DNA of 44,322 nucleotides from Betaproteobacteria bacterium RIFCSPLOWO2_02_FULL_63_19. GTDB lineage: Bacteria > Pseudomonadota > Gammaproteobacteria > Burkholderiales > SG8-39. The stretch covers positions 1 through 44,322 of the forward strand of contig MEQX01000083.1 of NCBI GenBank assembly GCA_001770415.1, read 5' to 3'. Shown piece after piece: positions 17,152-28,123 of the stretch (its first letter is position 1; the number at the start of each line of letters is the position of its first letter). A model generated the notes under the pieces. The model was not told the origin of the DNA, did no database searches, and was given only the letters and a program-made list of their open reading frames with translations. The translations under genes and the position numbers were made by a program.

Positions 17152-19107
17152 CTAAGGAATCGCACTGGTGCGCCCCGCCGACGAGCGCGGTTCGATGACA
17201 CCCAGGCGCTGCTTGAGCGGTCGATTCGAGCCGCCTAGCACCGCCGAATAAAGGACCGAATCAGCCATGACTCTCTTGACATAGTTGCGCGTCTCGCTGA
17301 ACGGTATGGATTCGGCGTATATCGCGCCCTCGATCGGCCGTGCGTCGCGCCATTTCTGCGCACGCCCCGGCCCCGCGTTGTAGCCGGTCAGGGCAAGCAG
17401 CATACTGCCGTCGGCGAAGTCCAGAACCTGCTTCAGGTAGGCCGTCCCGAGCTGTGCATTGACACCGACGTCTGTAACGCGGGACCAGGCGTACCCGCGC
17501 AGCCCGATTCTTCTCGCCATCGAGCGTGCCGTCGCCGGCATGAGTTGCATCAGGCCCGAAGCGCCTGCCGAGGACCTGGCGTTCGCAACGAAGCGACTCT
17601 CCTGGCGCACGAGTCCCAGAACCCAGTGTTCCTCGATTTCGTTCGAGCGCGCCTGCCCGATCAACACATCGGCATACGGTGTCGGGTAACGCAGTGCGTA
17701 ATCGTGCAGCGCAACGGTGCGGTCAGCGGTATTGATCGAGCGATCCCACACCTCGTTGCGACGTGCCAGCTCGGCGGCCGCGAGCAGCGTGCGATCGTCC
17801 ATGCCCTGAATCGCCCAGTTCCACTCCCTGGTCCCCTCCACGCGTAGGCCCAGGCGAAACAGGGCCAGCGCGCGCCGCAGCCCCGGATGCCGCGCCACAC
17901 CCGCCAGCTCCTCCTCGGTAGGCGCGGCCGCTCGCGGCGGCAACTGCACGCTCCGGCCGAGCTCTTCGGAGGCGAGTTGACCGTAGAACTCCGGCATACC
18001 CGCAATGCGCGAAAATGTCGCGTCGGCGTGATCGAGCGCGTTAAGCTCGCGCCGCGCCCGGCCCATCCAGTAGACCCACGCGGGTTCGCGTTGAGCGCGC
18101 GGCGACATGCGTTCGATCGCTCGGCGAACCTCTGTCCAGTTCGCGTGACGCAGCGCGATACGCGCTTTCCAGGCGAGTTGCACATCGTCGAGCCGTGCGT
18201 CCACCGCCTCGCCAAACCACTCCACAGCGTCCGAGACATGCCGTCTGGCGGCTTCGGTCGCGATCCGGCCCCAGACATAGCCCTGATCATCGGCCGGGAA
18301 CCGCGACTGCACCTTCTTCCAGCGGCTGGCCGCGAGCTTCGGGTCGTGGCGGGCGAGTCGGGAAAACGCCAGAATTGCAAGTTCCCTCGCCGCCCGGTCG
18401 CGCACATCGGGAAGGCGCGCGAGAAAATCCGACGGGGAGTAGGCCGCCTTGTCGAATTGGCCCGCTCGCGGCGCATCCCTGCGCGGCACCATGCCCAGCG
18501 TGCGCTTTGCGGCGCTTATCGCGTTCGCGCCGACGAGCAGCCGAAATCGCTCCCAGACCTGCTGCGAACCGAATTGTCCGGACCGCAATGCCTCATTGGC
18601 AAGCGGAAGACAGCCCTGCGGCAGGTCGCGCGGCGCATACCAGTGGTCCCGGAACCGGGCGAGATCCAGATCTTCTTCCCCCTGATGCGAGCGCGCCAGT
18701 AACCCGTAACAACTGATCTCCGGATCGTCCGCTGCGCTCGTCCCTTCCTGCTCAACGAACTGTTCCCATTGTTCCTTCCTGCCGAGCACGCGCAGCCATT
18801 CCCGGCGCAAGGCCTCGGCGAGATAACTGTCCGCATAGCGTCGAAGAAACGCTCTGATTTCCTCGTTCGGAGTTCCGTCGATCCCGGTGCTGAGCGACCA
18901 GTACTCGGCCCAGGGTTTTAGCAGGTATCCGTCAAGTTGCGTCGCGTAGCGGGCGATTCTTGTTGCATTTCCGGCGCGAAACGCTTTGTGCGCGGCCAGA
19001 AACGTCTCGTCCTGCGACAGGCTGCGGGCAGCCGCGACGAGCGCCGGGGCCGTGACAAGGCACGCAGCGAGCAGCCAACGCGTGAATGCTATATTTCGGC
19101 AAGTCAT
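17152..19107 (-). CDS. slt: Soluble-type lytic murein transglycosylase (Slt70-like)
   Basis: 651-aa exported enzyme that cleaves peptidoglycan glycan strands with formation of 1,6-anhydromuramic acid. The N-terminus (from Met at 19107) is a signal peptide (WLLAACLVTAPALVAAA). A long alpha-helical superhelix follows, and the catalytic C-terminal domain has the Slt signature: Glu503 in VRQESRF, then SSAGASGLMQLMPATA and LTGYNAGPGRA. An alternative ATG at 19116 adds three residues. It is transcribed divergently from the 5-FTHF cyclo-ligase gene, so the short gap near 19110-19164 must hold both start regions. Confidence 0.93.
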   Translation of the reverse strand: MTCRNIAFTRWLLAACLVTAPALVAAARSLSQDETFLAAHKAFRAGNATRIARYATQLDGYLLKPWAEYWSLSTGIDGTPNEEIRAFLRRYADSYLAEALRREWLRVLGRKEQWEQFVEQEGTSAADDPEISCYGLLARSHQGEEDLDLARFRDHWYAPRDLPQGCLPLANEALRSGQFGSQQVWERFRLLVGANAISAAKRTLGMVPRRDAPRAGQFDKAAYSPSDFLARLPDVRDRAARELAILAFSRLARHDPKLAASRWKKVQSRFPADDQGYVWGRIATEAARRHVSDAVEWFGEAVDARLDDVQLAWKARIALRHANWTEVRRAIERMSPRAQREPAWVYWMGRARRELNALDHADATFSRIAGMPEFYGQLASEELGRSVQLPPRAAAPTEEELAGVARHPGLRRALALFRLGLRVEGTREWNWAIQGMDDRTLLAAAELARRNEVWDRSINTADRTVALHDYALRYPTPYADVLIGQARSNEIEEHWVLGLVRQESRFVANARSSAGASGLMQLMPATARSMARRIGLRGYAWSRVTDVGVNAQLGTAYLKQVLDFADGSMLLALTGYNAGPGRAQKWRDARPIEGAIYAESIPFSETRNYVKRVMADSVLYSAVLGGSNRPLKQRLGVIEPRSSAGRTSAIP

Positions 19108-19164
19108 GGGATTCATTGCAAATGGTACACTCAATTTTTTCCAGGAAAAATAATCAATTCCGCC

Positions 19165-19860
19165 GTGACGCCGCAGGAAGTCCAAACCTGGCGCAAGACC
19201 TTGAGGCACGAGATCATCGAAAGGCGTGTGGCCTTGCCGCGCTCGACGCTGGAGGAATACCGACGCAGGATCGATGCCCATTTGCAGCAGGCCTTCCCGG
19301 ACCTGGCCCGGCAGGTGATTGGATTCTGTTGGCCCTACAAGAACGAATACGATGCCCGTCACCTGCTAGCCGTCCTGCGCCGGCGAGGAGCAACGACCGC
19401 GCTGCCGGTCATCACCGCCCCGAAGTCGCCGCTCGTGTTCCGTGAATGGCACCCGGGCGTGACCCTCAAGGCCGGTCCGCTGGGCATTCCGTTTCCAACC
19501 GAGACGCCGGAAGTTCAGCCCGATTCGGTGCTGGTTCCGGTGGTCGGGTTCGACGCGGCGGGATACCGGCTGGGATATGGAGGCGGCTATTTCGACCGCA
19601 CGCTGGCGGCAATGGCGTACCGACCGCGGGCGATTGCACTCGCCTACGAATTCATGTTCGTGGAGACCATTCACCCGCAGCCCTACGACATCCCGGTGGA
19701 CTACGTCGTCACCGAACGCGGTGTCTACGTCAGACGAGCGGATGACGGCCTCAGGTTCATCGACCGGGCAACGCAAGGGTACAGTTCGCCACCGTGCTAC
19801 GCTGCCGAGATCGCGCCCGATTACTTTGGCGACGTTCAAGGTCCGAAACGCCTGCCCTAG
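19165..19860 (+). CDS. 5-formyltetrahydrofolate cyclo-ligase
   Basis: 231-aa enzyme (EC 6.3.3.2 family; YgfA/Fau) that converts 5-formyltetrahydrofolate to 5,10-methenyltetrahydrofolate with ATP. The hallmark GYGGGYFDRTL motif is present, with VPVVGFDAAGYRLG before it and PYDIPVDYVVTE after it. The only reasonable start is GTG at 19165, since no in-frame ATG lies close; no good ribosome site is seen, so the start is uncertain. The C-terminus has about 35 residues beyond the usual end. In many proteobacteria the 6S RNA gene precedes this gene, but here the divergent slt gene leaves no space for it. Confidence 0.9.
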   Translation: MTPQEVQTWRKTLRHEIIERRVALPRSTLEEYRRRIDAHLQQAFPDLARQVIGFCWPYKNEYDARHLLAVLRRRGATTALPVITAPKSPLVFREWHPGVTLKAGPLGIPFPTETPEVQPDSVLVPVVGFDAAGYRLGYGGGYFDRTLAAMAYRPRAIALAYEFMFVETIHPQPYDIPVDYVVTERGVYVRRADDGLRFIDRATQGYSSPPCYAAEIAPDYFGDVQGPKRLP

Positions 19861-19891
19861 CGCACGCGGGCGGCTTCGATCGCACGGGAAC

Positions 19892-21625
19892 CTACTGCTC
19901 CAGCACGTAGCGTCCGGGCGCCTCCCCCATCACCGGGCACTGATCGTTTCCAAGCGGCGGTGGCGTGACCATGGGCCCGCGTTGCGGCGCGAGCCATGTG
20001 ACCCAATCCGGCCACCAGCTTCCCGGCAGCTGCGCGCCCGAAGCCTTCCACGAGCCCGGATCGTCGCCACGGCGGGCCGGGCCGGCCCAGTACACGCGTT
20101 TCGGCGGTCTTACCGGCGGGTTGATGATTCCCAGTATGTGGCCCGAGCTCGAGAGCACATAGCGCACGGGCGAACTGACCAAATTCGCCACGCGGAAGGT
20201 CGATCGCCATGGCGCGATGTGATCGTCCTCGGCGCTCACCGCGTACAGCGGCTGGGTGATACGGTTCAGATCGATAGGTTCCCCGGCGATCGTCAGCGCG
20301 TCGGTTTCAACGAGGCTGTTGTTGATGTACAGCTCGCGAAGATAATAGCCGTGCATCGCAGCGGGCATGCGCGTACCGTCGGTGTTCCAGAAAAGCACAT
20401 CGAGCGGCGGTGGTGTTTCCCCGTAGAGATACTTGTGTACCACGTAGTGCCAGATGAGGCTGTTGGAGCGCAGCATACGGAAGGCCAATTCCATCTCCCT
20501 GCCGTCAAGGTAGCCGCGCCGCGTCATCATGCGCGTCAGTTCGCTGACGCTGTCCTCGTCGAGGAACACCTCGACTTCGCCCGGCTGTGAAAAATCCTGC
20601 AGCGAAGCGAGCAGTGTCCAGCTCCGGATCGGCACCTCGTCCGGATTGGGGTAGCGGCGATTGAGCCAAGCCATGTAGATGGAGAGCATGGTGCCCCCCA
20701 GGCAGTAGCCCACTGCGTGGACGCTGCGCACCCCGCAGATCGATTTTGCCGTATCGACGATCGCGTCCACGCCATCGGTGAGGTAATCCTCGAATCGCAC
20801 ATCGGCCATGTCGGCCGGAGGGTTGCGCCAACTGGTAACGAAGACCGTGAAACCCTGCTCGAGCAGGTAACGCACCAGGCTCTTCTTCGGCCCGAGATCA
20901 AGGATGTAGTACTTGTTGATCCACGGCGCGACCAGCACGACCGGCACCTCGTGAACCTGCGGGCAAACGGGTTTGTACTGGATCACCTCGAGCAGCCTGT
21001 TGCGAAATACCACGGCGCCGGGGGTAGTGGCGAGATTCTGACCTACATGGAAAGGCTCCGGATCGACCATGCGCAGATCCCCCGCGCGCACGTCCTCGAT
21101 GAACTGTTCGAGCCCACGCCCAAGCGTCTGGCCCCTGCTCTCGACAAACTTGTGCATCGCCACCGGGTTGGTCCAGAAGAAGTTGGTCGGCGCGATCGCG
21201 TTGAACAACGCCTTGGCCCAGAATGCCGCCCGCCGCCGTTGCTTGTCGCTCAGATCAGGGACCTCGTACACCATGTCCACCATATCGCGTGTCACGGTGA
21301 GATAGATCTGCTTGATTGAATCCCAGAACGGGTTCGTCGACCATTCGGGGTCGGCAAAACGAAGATCGTCGCTGCGCGGCGGCGCGACATCGCGATCAGG
21401 CATGCCCAGCGCTCTCTTCCACATATGCATCTGCATCGCCACCACGTCGCCAGAAAAGCGCGCCAGCGTCGACAGCAAATCCAGCGGATGGTCCATCCAT
21501 GCCTTTTGGATATCGGCCAACGAGCGGGCGACGCCGAAGGGATCCAATGCTCGGGCGAGTTTTTCGTAATCCCGGTGCTCGACGTGTGGCATCGGAAAGG
21601 AAGAAATGCCTGATGGGTCATTCAT
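19892..21625 (-). CDS. phaC: Class I poly(3-hydroxyalkanoate) synthase PhaC
   Basis: 577-aa polyester synthase that polymerises 3-hydroxyacyl-CoA into storage granules. It has the N-terminal PhaC domain, then the alpha/beta-hydrolase core with the lipase-like box GYCLGG (306-311) and nucleophile Cys308. The catalytic Asp is in SAEDDHIAPW and the His in SSGHILGIINPP. Length and lack of a neighbouring phaE or phaR fit class I. AGGAG lies nine bases upstream of ATG at 21625. No other pha genes are nearby, so precursor supply must come from elsewhere. It is convergent with the cyclo-ligase gene and divergent from the YqaA-like gene. Confidence 0.95.
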   Translation of the reverse strand: MNDPSGISSFPMPHVEHRDYEKLARALDPFGVARSLADIQKAWMDHPLDLLSTLARFSGDVVAMQMHMWKRALGMPDRDVAPPRSDDLRFADPEWSTNPFWDSIKQIYLTVTRDMVDMVYEVPDLSDKQRRRAAFWAKALFNAIAPTNFFWTNPVAMHKFVESRGQTLGRGLEQFIEDVRAGDLRMVDPEPFHVGQNLATTPGAVVFRNRLLEVIQYKPVCPQVHEVPVVLVAPWINKYYILDLGPKKSLVRYLLEQGFTVFVTSWRNPPADMADVRFEDYLTDGVDAIVDTAKSICGVRSVHAVGYCLGGTMLSIYMAWLNRRYPNPDEVPIRSWTLLASLQDFSQPGEVEVFLDEDSVSELTRMMTRRGYLDGREMELAFRMLRSNSLIWHYVVHKYLYGETPPPLDVLFWNTDGTRMPAAMHGYYLRELYINNSLVETDALTIAGEPIDLNRITQPLYAVSAEDDHIAPWRSTFRVANLVSSPVRYVLSSSGHILGIINPPVRPPKRVYWAGPARRGDDPGSWKASGAQLPGSWWPDWVTWLAPQRGPMVTPPPLGNDQCPVMGEAPGRYVLEQ

Positions 21626-21730
21626 GGTGCAAGGCTCCTGTTCAACATTTCCGGCCGGGTTCCCCGAAATCCAATGCGCACCACAATCACGTTACCGGCG
21701 ACACCGGTTTGGCTCTATGCTTAAGGTCAA

Positions 21731-22141
21731 ATGCAATGGTTGTTTTCCCCCGAAGCGACGCTGGGGTCCCTTTTCATCGCGACCTTTCTCGCGGCTACCG
21801 TCGTCCCTCTGAGTTCGGAGGCGACCCTGTTCGCGGTGCTCAGGCTGCACGAGGATCTGTTCTGGCCCGCAATCGGCGTCGCAACGCTTGGCAACACGCT
21901 GGGCGGTCTCAGCTCCTACGCGATCGGACGGCTGATCGCCCGCGGAAAACCTCTCAGGCAAGTGGACAGGGTGCGTCGCCATGGTGCGCCGATACTCATC
22001 TTCGCCTGGCTGCCTCTGGTAGGCGACGCGCTGTGCGTTGCGGCGGGTTGGTTGAAGCTCGACTGGGCGTCCGTTGCCCTCTGGCAGGGTGCAGGGCGCT
22101 TTGCGCGCTACTGGCTGGTCGCTCACGGAGCCATGTTCTGA
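21731..22141 (+). CDS. YqaA-like membrane protein (DedA/SNARE-associated superfamily)
   Basis: 136-aa integral membrane protein. Hydrophobic stretches at about residues 11-40, 47-66, 86-106 and 113-130 and the motifs PLSSEATLF and GNTLGGLSSYAIGR match the YqaA family of the DedA/SNARE-associated superfamily. Relatives of the wider superfamily are linked to membrane-potential maintenance and lipid-carrier flipping; the YqaA branch has no defined activity. ATG at 21731 is preceded by AAGG five bases upstream. Standalone, divergent from phaC. Confidence 0.85.
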   Translation: MQWLFSPEATLGSLFIATFLAATVVPLSSEATLFAVLRLHEDLFWPAIGVATLGNTLGGLSSYAIGRLIARGKPLRQVDRVRRHGAPILIFAWLPLVGDALCVAAGWLKLDWASVALWQGAGRFARYWLVAHGAMF

Positions 22142-22290
22142 TCCTTTACGACGCTCCGGAGCATCCTGCGAACGCGGTTCGCGGACGCCAACGACATCGC
22201 AAAGTGACGCGGCGCTGTTGCATCGCCGTCCGACCCTCAGTAAGGTATCGGCGCCGACACCCTTTCCCCGACACCCTACCCTCATACGCC

Positions 22291-22539
22291 ATGGCCAAAC
22301 CAAGCAGCACGACAAGAAGGTCCAAACCTTTCTGGGAGCGAGGCTATTTTCAGCATGGTTACTGGTTGGGGAAAAAACGCCTCGGCACGGTGAGACTCGC
22401 ACCCAAGGGCGAGTGGGACGGTGTATACCGCTGGGAAGCCGGCAATCACGCCGGCGAAACCGCCACGCTCAAGGACGCGAAACAGGCCGTCGAGCAGGCT
22501 GTACTGGTCGGCGCGAGCCAACTGGCGCTGTTCGAGTAG
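22291..22539 (+). CDS. Small conserved-looking hypothetical protein
   Basis: 82-aa soluble protein starting MAKPSSTTRRSKPFWERGYF. It has a basic N-terminus and an aromatic-rich core (KPFWERGYFQHGYWLGKKRL, then GEWDGVYRWEAG), followed by an amphipathic helix (ATLKDAKQAVEQAVLVGASQ). No cysteine, signal peptide or membrane segment is present. Codon use is like that of its neighbours, which supports a real gene. I do not recognise a domain. The ribosome site before ATG 22291 is poor. It is convergent with the uvrD/rep-like gene. Confidence 0.65.
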   Translation: MAKPSSTTRRSKPFWERGYFQHGYWLGKKRLGTVRLAPKGEWDGVYRWEAGNHAGETATLKDAKQAVEQAVLVGASQLALFE

Positions 22540-22599
22540 GTCGACGCGCCCCGCGATACCCTTGCGGCCTGGGAATGCCGCACTGCCCGGCTATAGCGG

Positions 22600-24822
22600 C
22601 TAGGCCGGCGTCAACTTGGCGTATTCCAGCGCCAGCCACTTCATACCCTGGCTGCCAAAGTTGACTTGCAGCCGCGCATCCGTTCCCGATCCTTCGCTGC
22701 TGACGATCACTCCGTGGCCGAACTTCGCGTGGGTCACCGATTGGCCGATACGGTAGCCCGAAGCAGCCGCCTTGCTCGTCGCTGGCGTCGCTGCCGCGGG
22801 TCTCTGCCCGGACGCGTTCCACGCCGGTTCCATGCCGCCCGCGCCGTGTCGCGGCTTTGTCCAGCGCGTGACCCCGGGCGGAATTTCGTCGATGAAACGC
22901 GAGGCGACGTTGTAACGTGTCTGCCCGTGCAGCAAGCGGGTCTGCGCGAACGACAGGTACAGGCGGGTGCGCGCCCTGGTAATGGCGACATACATGAGCC
23001 GGCGCTCCTCCTCCAGTCCGTTGTCTTCGAGCGTGCTCTGCTCGTGCGGAAACAGGCCTTCCTCGAGCCCGGTGACGAAAACGGCATGGAACTCCAGACC
23101 CTTGGCCGAGTGAACTGTCATCAACTGCAGTGCATCGGCGCCTTCTCCGGCCTGGTTTTCGCCCGATTCCAGCGATGCGTGCGCGAGAAAAGCGGCGAGC
23201 GAGGTGTCGCTCCCGGCGAAGGCTGAATCCGCAGACCCTGTATCCGAGTCGATGCCCCCCCGCGTCGATTCCTCCTCCTGAATGAAAGCGGCAGCCGCAT
23301 TCGCCAGTTCCGCGAGATTCTCGACACGGTCGGCGCCATCGCGCTCGCCGCGATAGTGATCCAGAAGACCGCTGCGCTCGAGCATGTGCTCGACGACTTC
23401 CGGTAGTGGCAGGTTCCGCGTCTCGGCGCGAAGCGCTTCGATCATGCGCAGAAAGGAACCCAGCGCCGCCCCGGCCTTTCCCTCGACCCTGGGCACGGCA
23501 GCGTAAAGGCTGGTGCCGCCAGCGTTGGCCGCGTTCTGGAGCGCCTCCATCGAACGCGCACCGATGCCGCGCGCGGGGAAATTCGCCACCCGCAGGAACG
23601 CTCCGTCATCGTCGGGGTTGGAGATCAGTCGCAGGTAGGCGAGCGCATGTTTCACTTCCACGCGCTCGAAGAAACGCAGCCCCCCATAGACGCGATACGC
23701 GATGCCATTCGAGAACAGCGCGTGCTCCAGCACGCGCGATTGCGCATTCGAGCGGTACAGCAGCGCCATGTCGCGCCACGCCACGCCCGCGCGAAACAGC
23801 GATTGCACCTCCTCGACGATCCAGGCGGCCTCGTAGCCGTCGCTTTGCGCCTCGTAGATGCGCACCGGTTCGCCCTCCCCGGCCGCGGTCCAGAGATTCT
23901 TTCCCAGGCGATCGCGGTTGTTCGAGATCAACGCGTTCGCCGCCGCTAGTATGTTGCCGTGCGATCGGTAATTCTGCTCCAACCGGATGACGTTCTCGAC
24001 CCGAAAATCGCGCTCGAAGTCAGCCATGTTGCCGACGTTGGCGCCGCGGAAGCGGTATATGGACTGATCGTCGTCACCGACCCCGAACACGCATGCGGGT
24101 TCTACGCCCGATTGCGCATCGCCGGCCAGCAGCTTCAACCAGCGATACTGCAGTCGGTTGGTGTCCTGGAATTCATCGACCAGAACATGGCGAAAGCGCG
24201 ACTGGTAGTGATGCCTGAGGATCTCGTTACGCGTGAGCAGTTCGTAGCTGCGCAACAGCAATTCGGCGAAATCGACCACCCCCTCGCGCTGACACTGCTC
24301 GTCGTAGACCGCGAAGATATCCGCCTGCCGGCGCGTGTGCTCGTCGAAAATGTCCACGTCGCGCGCGCGCTTGCCCTCCTCCTTGCCGGCGTTGATGAAG
24401 TACTGCACCTGTTTCGGGGGGAATCGCTCCTCGTCCGCGTTCATGCTCTTCAATGCCCGCTTGACGGCGGACAATTGGTCGGCGGAATCCAGTATCTGGA
24501 ACGACTGCACAAGACCGGCATCGCGGTGGTGCGCGCGCAGTAGCCGGTTGCACAACCCGTGGAAGGTACCGACCCACATGCCGCGCGTATTGATCGGCAG
24601 CATTGCCGAAACGCGCGTGAGCATCTCGCGTGCCGCCTTGTTGGTAAACGTGACCGCAAGCAACCCGCCCGGACTCACGTTGCCGGTGGAAATCAGCCAT
24701 GCGATACGTGTCGTGAGCACGCGCGTCTTGCCGCTGCCGGCGCCGGCGAGAATCAGCGCGTGCTGATTTGGCAGCGTGACGGCGGCGAGCTGTTCGCGAT
24801 TCAGGTTGTCCAGAAGCGGCAT
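22600..24822 (-). CDS. uvrD: UvrD/Rep-family ATP-dependent DNA helicase
   Basis: 740-aa superfamily 1A 3'-5' DNA helicase for repair and replication-fork maintenance. Motif I GAGSGKT is at 27-33, motif Ia [10 protein letters not shown] near 58-67, motif [10 protein letters not shown], motif [16 protein letters not shown], motif IV LEQNYRS, and motifs V/VI in VHSAKGLEF and [14 protein letters not shown]. The C-terminal region ends in [18 protein letters not shown], the Tudor-like region found in UvrD/PcrA, which favours UvrD over Rep. ATG at 24822 is the natural start. Confidence 0.94.
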   Translation of the reverse strand: MPLLDNLNREQLAAVTLPNQHALILAGAGSGKTRVLTTRIAWLISTGNVSPGGLLAVTFTNKAAREMLTRVSAMLPINTRGMWVGTFHGLCNRLLRAHHRDAGLVQSFQILDSADQLSAVKRALKSMNADEERFPPKQVQYFINAGKEEGKRARDVDIFDEHTRRQADIFAVYDEQCQREGVVDFAELLLRSYELLTRNEILRHHYQSRFRHVLVDEFQDTNRLQYRWLKLLAGDAQSGVEPACVFGVGDDDQSIYRFRGANVGNMADFERDFRVENVIRLEQNYRSHGNILAAANALISNNRDRLGKNLWTAAGEGEPVRIYEAQSDGYEAAWIVEEVQSLFRAGVAWRDMALLYRSNAQSRVLEHALFSNGIAYRVYGGLRFFERVEVKHALAYLRLISNPDDDGAFLRVANFPARGIGARSMEALQNAANAGGTSLYAAVPRVEGKAGAALGSFLRMIEALRAETRNLPLPEVVEHMLERSGLLDHYRGERDGADRVENLAELANAAAAFIQEEESTRGGIDSDTGSADSAFAGSDTSLAAFLAHASLESGENQAGEGADALQLMTVHSAKGLEFHAVFVTGLEEGLFPHEQSTLEDNGLEEERRLMYVAITRARTRLYLSFAQTRLLHGQTRYNVASRFIDEIPPGVTRWTKPRHGAGGMEPAWNASGQRPAAATPATSKAAASGYRIGQSVTHAKFGHGVIVSSEGSGTDARLQVNFGSQGMKWLALEYAKLTPA

Positions 24823-25005
24823 GGCGTTACGAAAGTTTCAGAGCGCGATTCTACCGCACGGCGCACCGGGCCAATGCAGACGATGATGTCCGCGTCACGC
24901 GCAATCCGAGGCCTGCCTGCGCGAGCGGCCTACGCCGGCGTTACCCGCGCTGAACCCGCGCATGCCGGAAACGCCGGATGCCGGCCGGGGTCATTTCGCA
25001 ACGGT

Positions 25006-25011
25006 TATAAT
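25006..25011 (+). promoter_or_regulatory. -10 promoter element for leuS-lptE-holA
   Basis: Perfect TATAAT, preceded by GGT, 30 bp upstream of the leuS start. No clear -35 box is seen 17 bp upstream. It is the best promoter candidate in the gap between the uvrD and leuS genes. Confidence 0.5.
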
Positions 25012-25041
25012 CTGCGCCTTCGTCGATCACCTCATCGCCCG

Positions 25042-27642
25042 ATGCAACTCCAATACCGACCCGAACTTATCGAACGCGAAGCGCAGGATCACTGGGAGCG
25101 CACGCGGGCATTCCGCGCGACCGAGGATGCCGGACGGCCGAAGTTCTACTGCCTGTCGATGTTCCCCTACCCCTCGGGCAAACTGCACATGGGACATGTG
25201 CGCAATTACACCATCGGCGACGTAATGACCCGTTACCGCCGCATGCGCGGATACAACGTCATGCAGCCGATGGGATGGGATGCCTTCGGTCTGCCGGCCG
25301 AGAATGCCGCGATGGCGAACGCCGTGCCCCCGGCAAAGTGGACCTACGACAATATCGCCTACATGAAAAAGCAGCTCCGGTCGCTGGGATTCGCCATCGA
25401 CTGGGAGCGCGAACTGGCGACCTGCGAGCCGGACTATTACCGCTGGAACCAGTGGCTGTTCCTGCGCCTTCTCGAATGCGGCCTCGCGTACCAGAAGACG
25501 GGCACCGTGAACTGGGATCCTGTCGACCAGACCGTGCTCGCCAACGAGCAGGTGATCGACGGGCGCGGCTGGCGCACTGGCGCGCTGGTCGAAAAGCGCG
25601 AAATCCCGATGTATTACCTGCGCATCACCGCCTGCGCCGAGGAACTGCTGGCAGCGCTGGAATCGCTGCCCGGCTGGCCCGAGCGCGTGAAGACCATGCA
25701 GGCCAACTGGATCGGCAAGAGCCACGGCGTCAACATCGCCTTTCCATATGCTCTCGGGGGTAAATCGATGTTGCTGCGCGTGTTCACGACCCGCGCCGAC
25801 ACGCTGATGGGCGTGACCTTCTGCGCGGTGGCCCCGGAGCATCCGCTGGCAGTGCATGCCGCCCGACAGGACGCGACGCTTGCCGGCTTCGTTGAGGAAT
25901 GCAAGCGCGGCAGCGTGATGGAAGCGGACCTGGCCGCAATGGAAAAGAAAGGCATGCCAACCGGCCTTTTCGTGACCCATCCGATCACCGGCGAACAGGT
26001 GGAAGTCTGGGTCGGCAACTATGTGCTGATGAGCTACGGTGAAGGCGCGGTGATGGGCGTGCCGGCCCACGACGAGCGCGATTTCGCATTCGCGAAGAAA
26101 TACGGTCTGGCGATCAAGCCGGTGATTGACGTGGAAGGGCGTGCCTATTCGACCGAGGCCTGGCAGTCCTGGTACGCCGATTACGGGCGTTGCGTCAATT
26201 CGGGCCGGTACAACGGGATGGATTACGTCGCTGCAACCGACGCCATTGCCGCGGATCTCAAGGCAAGCTCGCTCGGCGACGAGCAGGTCACATGGCGCCT
26301 GCGCGACTGGGGAATTTCGCGCCAGCGCTATTGGGGCACGCCGATTCCGCTCATCCATTGCGACTTCTGCGGCACGGTACCAGTGCCCGACGACCAGTTG
26401 CCGGTCCGGCTGCCCGAAGACCTGGTTCCGGACGGTACCGGCAATCCGCTCAACAGGTCGCAAGCATTCCTCGAATGCTTCTGCCCGAAATGCGGCGCGG
26501 CGGCGCGGCGCGAAACAGACACCATGGACACCTTCGTGGATTCGTCCTGGTACTACATCCGCTACGCGTGCCCCGACGCCGGAGATGCAATGGCCGACGA
26601 GCGCGTGGGCTACTGGCTGCCGGTGGACCAGTACATCGGCGGCATCGAACATGCGATCCTGCACCTGCTGTATTCGCGCTTCTGGACCAAGGCGATGCGT
26701 GACCTGGGTCTGGTCAAATTCGACGAACCGTTCTCGAGGCTGCTCACACAGGGCATGGTTTTGAACGAGATATTCCTGCGCCGGTCGGGCGAAGGCCGTG
26801 TCGCCTACTTCAACCCGGCGGACGTTGACGTGCAGACCGACGAAAACGGCCGTCGCACCGGGGCAACGCTTCGCGCGGACGGCCTGCCGGTGGAATCCGC
26901 AGGCATCGGCACCATGTCCAAGTCGAAAAACAACGGGGTCGATCCGCAAGCGCTGGTAGACGAGTACGGCGCCGACACCGCGCGATTTTTCATGATGTTC
27001 GCCAGTCCGCCCGAGCAAACGCTCGAATGGTCCGATGCCGGGGTCGAGGGCTCGTACAGGTTCCTGCGCCGGCTGTGGCATTTCGCCCGAGAGGCCGGGT
27101 CAACGGTCAAAGCCGCGGGCCCCTCGCGCGGATCCATGTCAGAGATGAGTGCTGAACTTGTCGCCGCGCGGCGCGAGATTCATCTGAACCTGAAGCAGGC
27201 GAATTTCGACATGGGGCGTCATCAGTACAACACCGTCGCCTCGGCATGCATGAAGATGCTCAATGCCCTCGAACGCCTGCCGTCGGAAGCGGCGCATCGT
27301 GCGGCGGTGCTGGAAGAAGGACTTTCAATCCTGCTGCGGGTGCTTTCACCGATAACGCCGCATATCTGCCACAGCCTGTGGCGGGAACTGGGCTACGGCG
27401 ACGATATTCTGGCCGCCCCCTGGCCCGAGCCGCTTGACGATGCGCTGCAGCAGGATGAGATCGAACTGGTGCTCCAGATTGCCGGCAAGCTGCGCGGGAA
27501 GCTGCGCGTCCCCGCGCGCGCGAGCACGCAGGAACTGGAGCGCTTTGCGCTCGACCATGAGGCAGTCAAACGCCACGCAGCCGGGAAGACCGTGAAGAAG
27601 ATCGTGGTGGTGCCAGGGCGTCTGGTCAATGTGGTGGTCTAG
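25042..27642 (+). CDS. leuS: Leucyl-tRNA synthetase
   Basis: 866-aa class Ia aminoacyl-tRNA synthetase that charges tRNA-Leu; normal length. The HIGH motif appears as HMGHVRN in [19 protein letters not shown], the KMSKS loop as TMSKSKNNG, and the editing domain CP1 lies between them ([28 protein letters not shown]). Its C-terminal anticodon-binding region is complete. The frame is open far upstream, but homology begins at [15 protein letters not shown], so ATG at 25042 is used. It overlaps lptE by 14 nt, and lptE overlaps holA; leuS-lptE-holA is a widespread proteobacterial operon. Confidence 0.98.
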   Translation: MQLQYRPELIEREAQDHWERTRAFRATEDAGRPKFYCLSMFPYPSGKLHMGHVRNYTIGDVMTRYRRMRGYNVMQPMGWDAFGLPAENAAMANAVPPAKWTYDNIAYMKKQLRSLGFAIDWERELATCEPDYYRWNQWLFLRLLECGLAYQKTGTVNWDPVDQTVLANEQVIDGRGWRTGALVEKREIPMYYLRITACAEELLAALESLPGWPERVKTMQANWIGKSHGVNIAFPYALGGKSMLLRVFTTRADTLMGVTFCAVAPEHPLAVHAARQDATLAGFVEECKRGSVMEADLAAMEKKGMPTGLFVTHPITGEQVEVWVGNYVLMSYGEGAVMGVPAHDERDFAFAKKYGLAIKPVIDVEGRAYSTEAWQSWYADYGRCVNSGRYNGMDYVAATDAIAADLKASSLGDEQVTWRLRDWGISRQRYWGTPIPLIHCDFCGTVPVPDDQLPVRLPEDLVPDGTGNPLNRSQAFLECFCPKCGAAARRETDTMDTFVDSSWYYIRYACPDAGDAMADERVGYWLPVDQYIGGIEHAILHLLYSRFWTKAMRDLGLVKFDEPFSRLLTQGMVLNEIFLRRSGEGRVAYFNPADVDVQTDENGRRTGATLRADGLPVESAGIGTMSKSKNNGVDPQALVDEYGADTARFFMMFASPPEQTLEWSDAGVEGSYRFLRRLWHFAREAGSTVKAAGPSRGSMSEMSAELVAARREIHLNLKQANFDMGRHQYNTVASACMKMLNALERLPSEAAHRAAVLEEGLSILLRVLSPITPHICHSLWRELGYGDDILAAPWPEPLDDALQQDEIELVLQIAGKLRGKLRVPARASTQELERFALDHEAVKRHAAGKTVKKIVVVPGRLVNVVV

Positions 27643-28123
27643 GCGACTGGCCGCGGCGGTTCTGTGCACGATTATCGCCGGCTGCGGCTTCCAACTGCGC
27701 GGCCAGGCGAGGCTCCCGTTCGAAAAGCTCTATCTGCTCGGAACATCGCCGCTGGTCATCGAACTCAGGCGCAGCGTCGTAGCCGGCACGCATACGAAAC
27801 TCGCCGACGGCCAGCGCGACGCGCAGGCGATTCTCGCGCTCACGCACGAGTCGCGCGACAAAGTGATCCTGTCATTCACGACCGGGGGCCTGGTACGCGA
27901 GTTCCAGCTGCGCTACCGTGTCGGCTTCAGGCTCTTTGACCCGAAGGGCCGCAATTTCATGCCGCCGAACGAGATCGAACTCACCCGGGACATCTCCTTC
28001 AACGAGGGACAGGTGCTGGCAAAGGAATCCGAGGAAGCACTGCTGTTTCGCGATATGCAGAGCGATATGGTGCAGCAGATCATTCGGCGGCTGGTGGCGG
28101 CGAAGGTCCCCGGAGACGAATGA
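27629..28123 (+). CDS. lptE: LPS-assembly lipoprotein LptE
   Basis: 164-aa outer-membrane lipoprotein that plugs LptD and helps insert lipopolysaccharide at the cell surface. The N-terminus is a lipoprotein signal ([12 protein letters not shown]) with lipobox cysteine Cys19, followed by GFQLRG, which is typical for LptE. The remaining sequence is poorly conserved, as usual for the family, so position strongly supports the call: it lies between leuS and holA, starts 14 nt inside leuS and ends with an ATGA overlap with holA. Confidence 0.94.
   Translation: MWWSRRLAAAVLCTIIAGCGFQLRGQARLPFEKLYLLGTSPLVIELRRSVVAGTHTKLADGQRDAQAILALTHESRDKVILSFTTGGLVREFQLRYRVGFRLFDPKGRNFMPPNEIELTRDISFNEGQVLAKESEEALLFRDMQSDMVQQIIRRLVAAKVPGDE

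Noticed and set aside
19108-19164. 6S RNA gene expected near the 5-FTHF cyclo-ligase gene
   Set aside because: The gap to slt is only about 57 bp, far too short.
25027-27081. Long open frame antisense to leuS (minus strand)
   Set aside because: Mirror frame of a GC-rich, strongly conserved gene; its protein has no recognisable domain and leuS is unmistakable.
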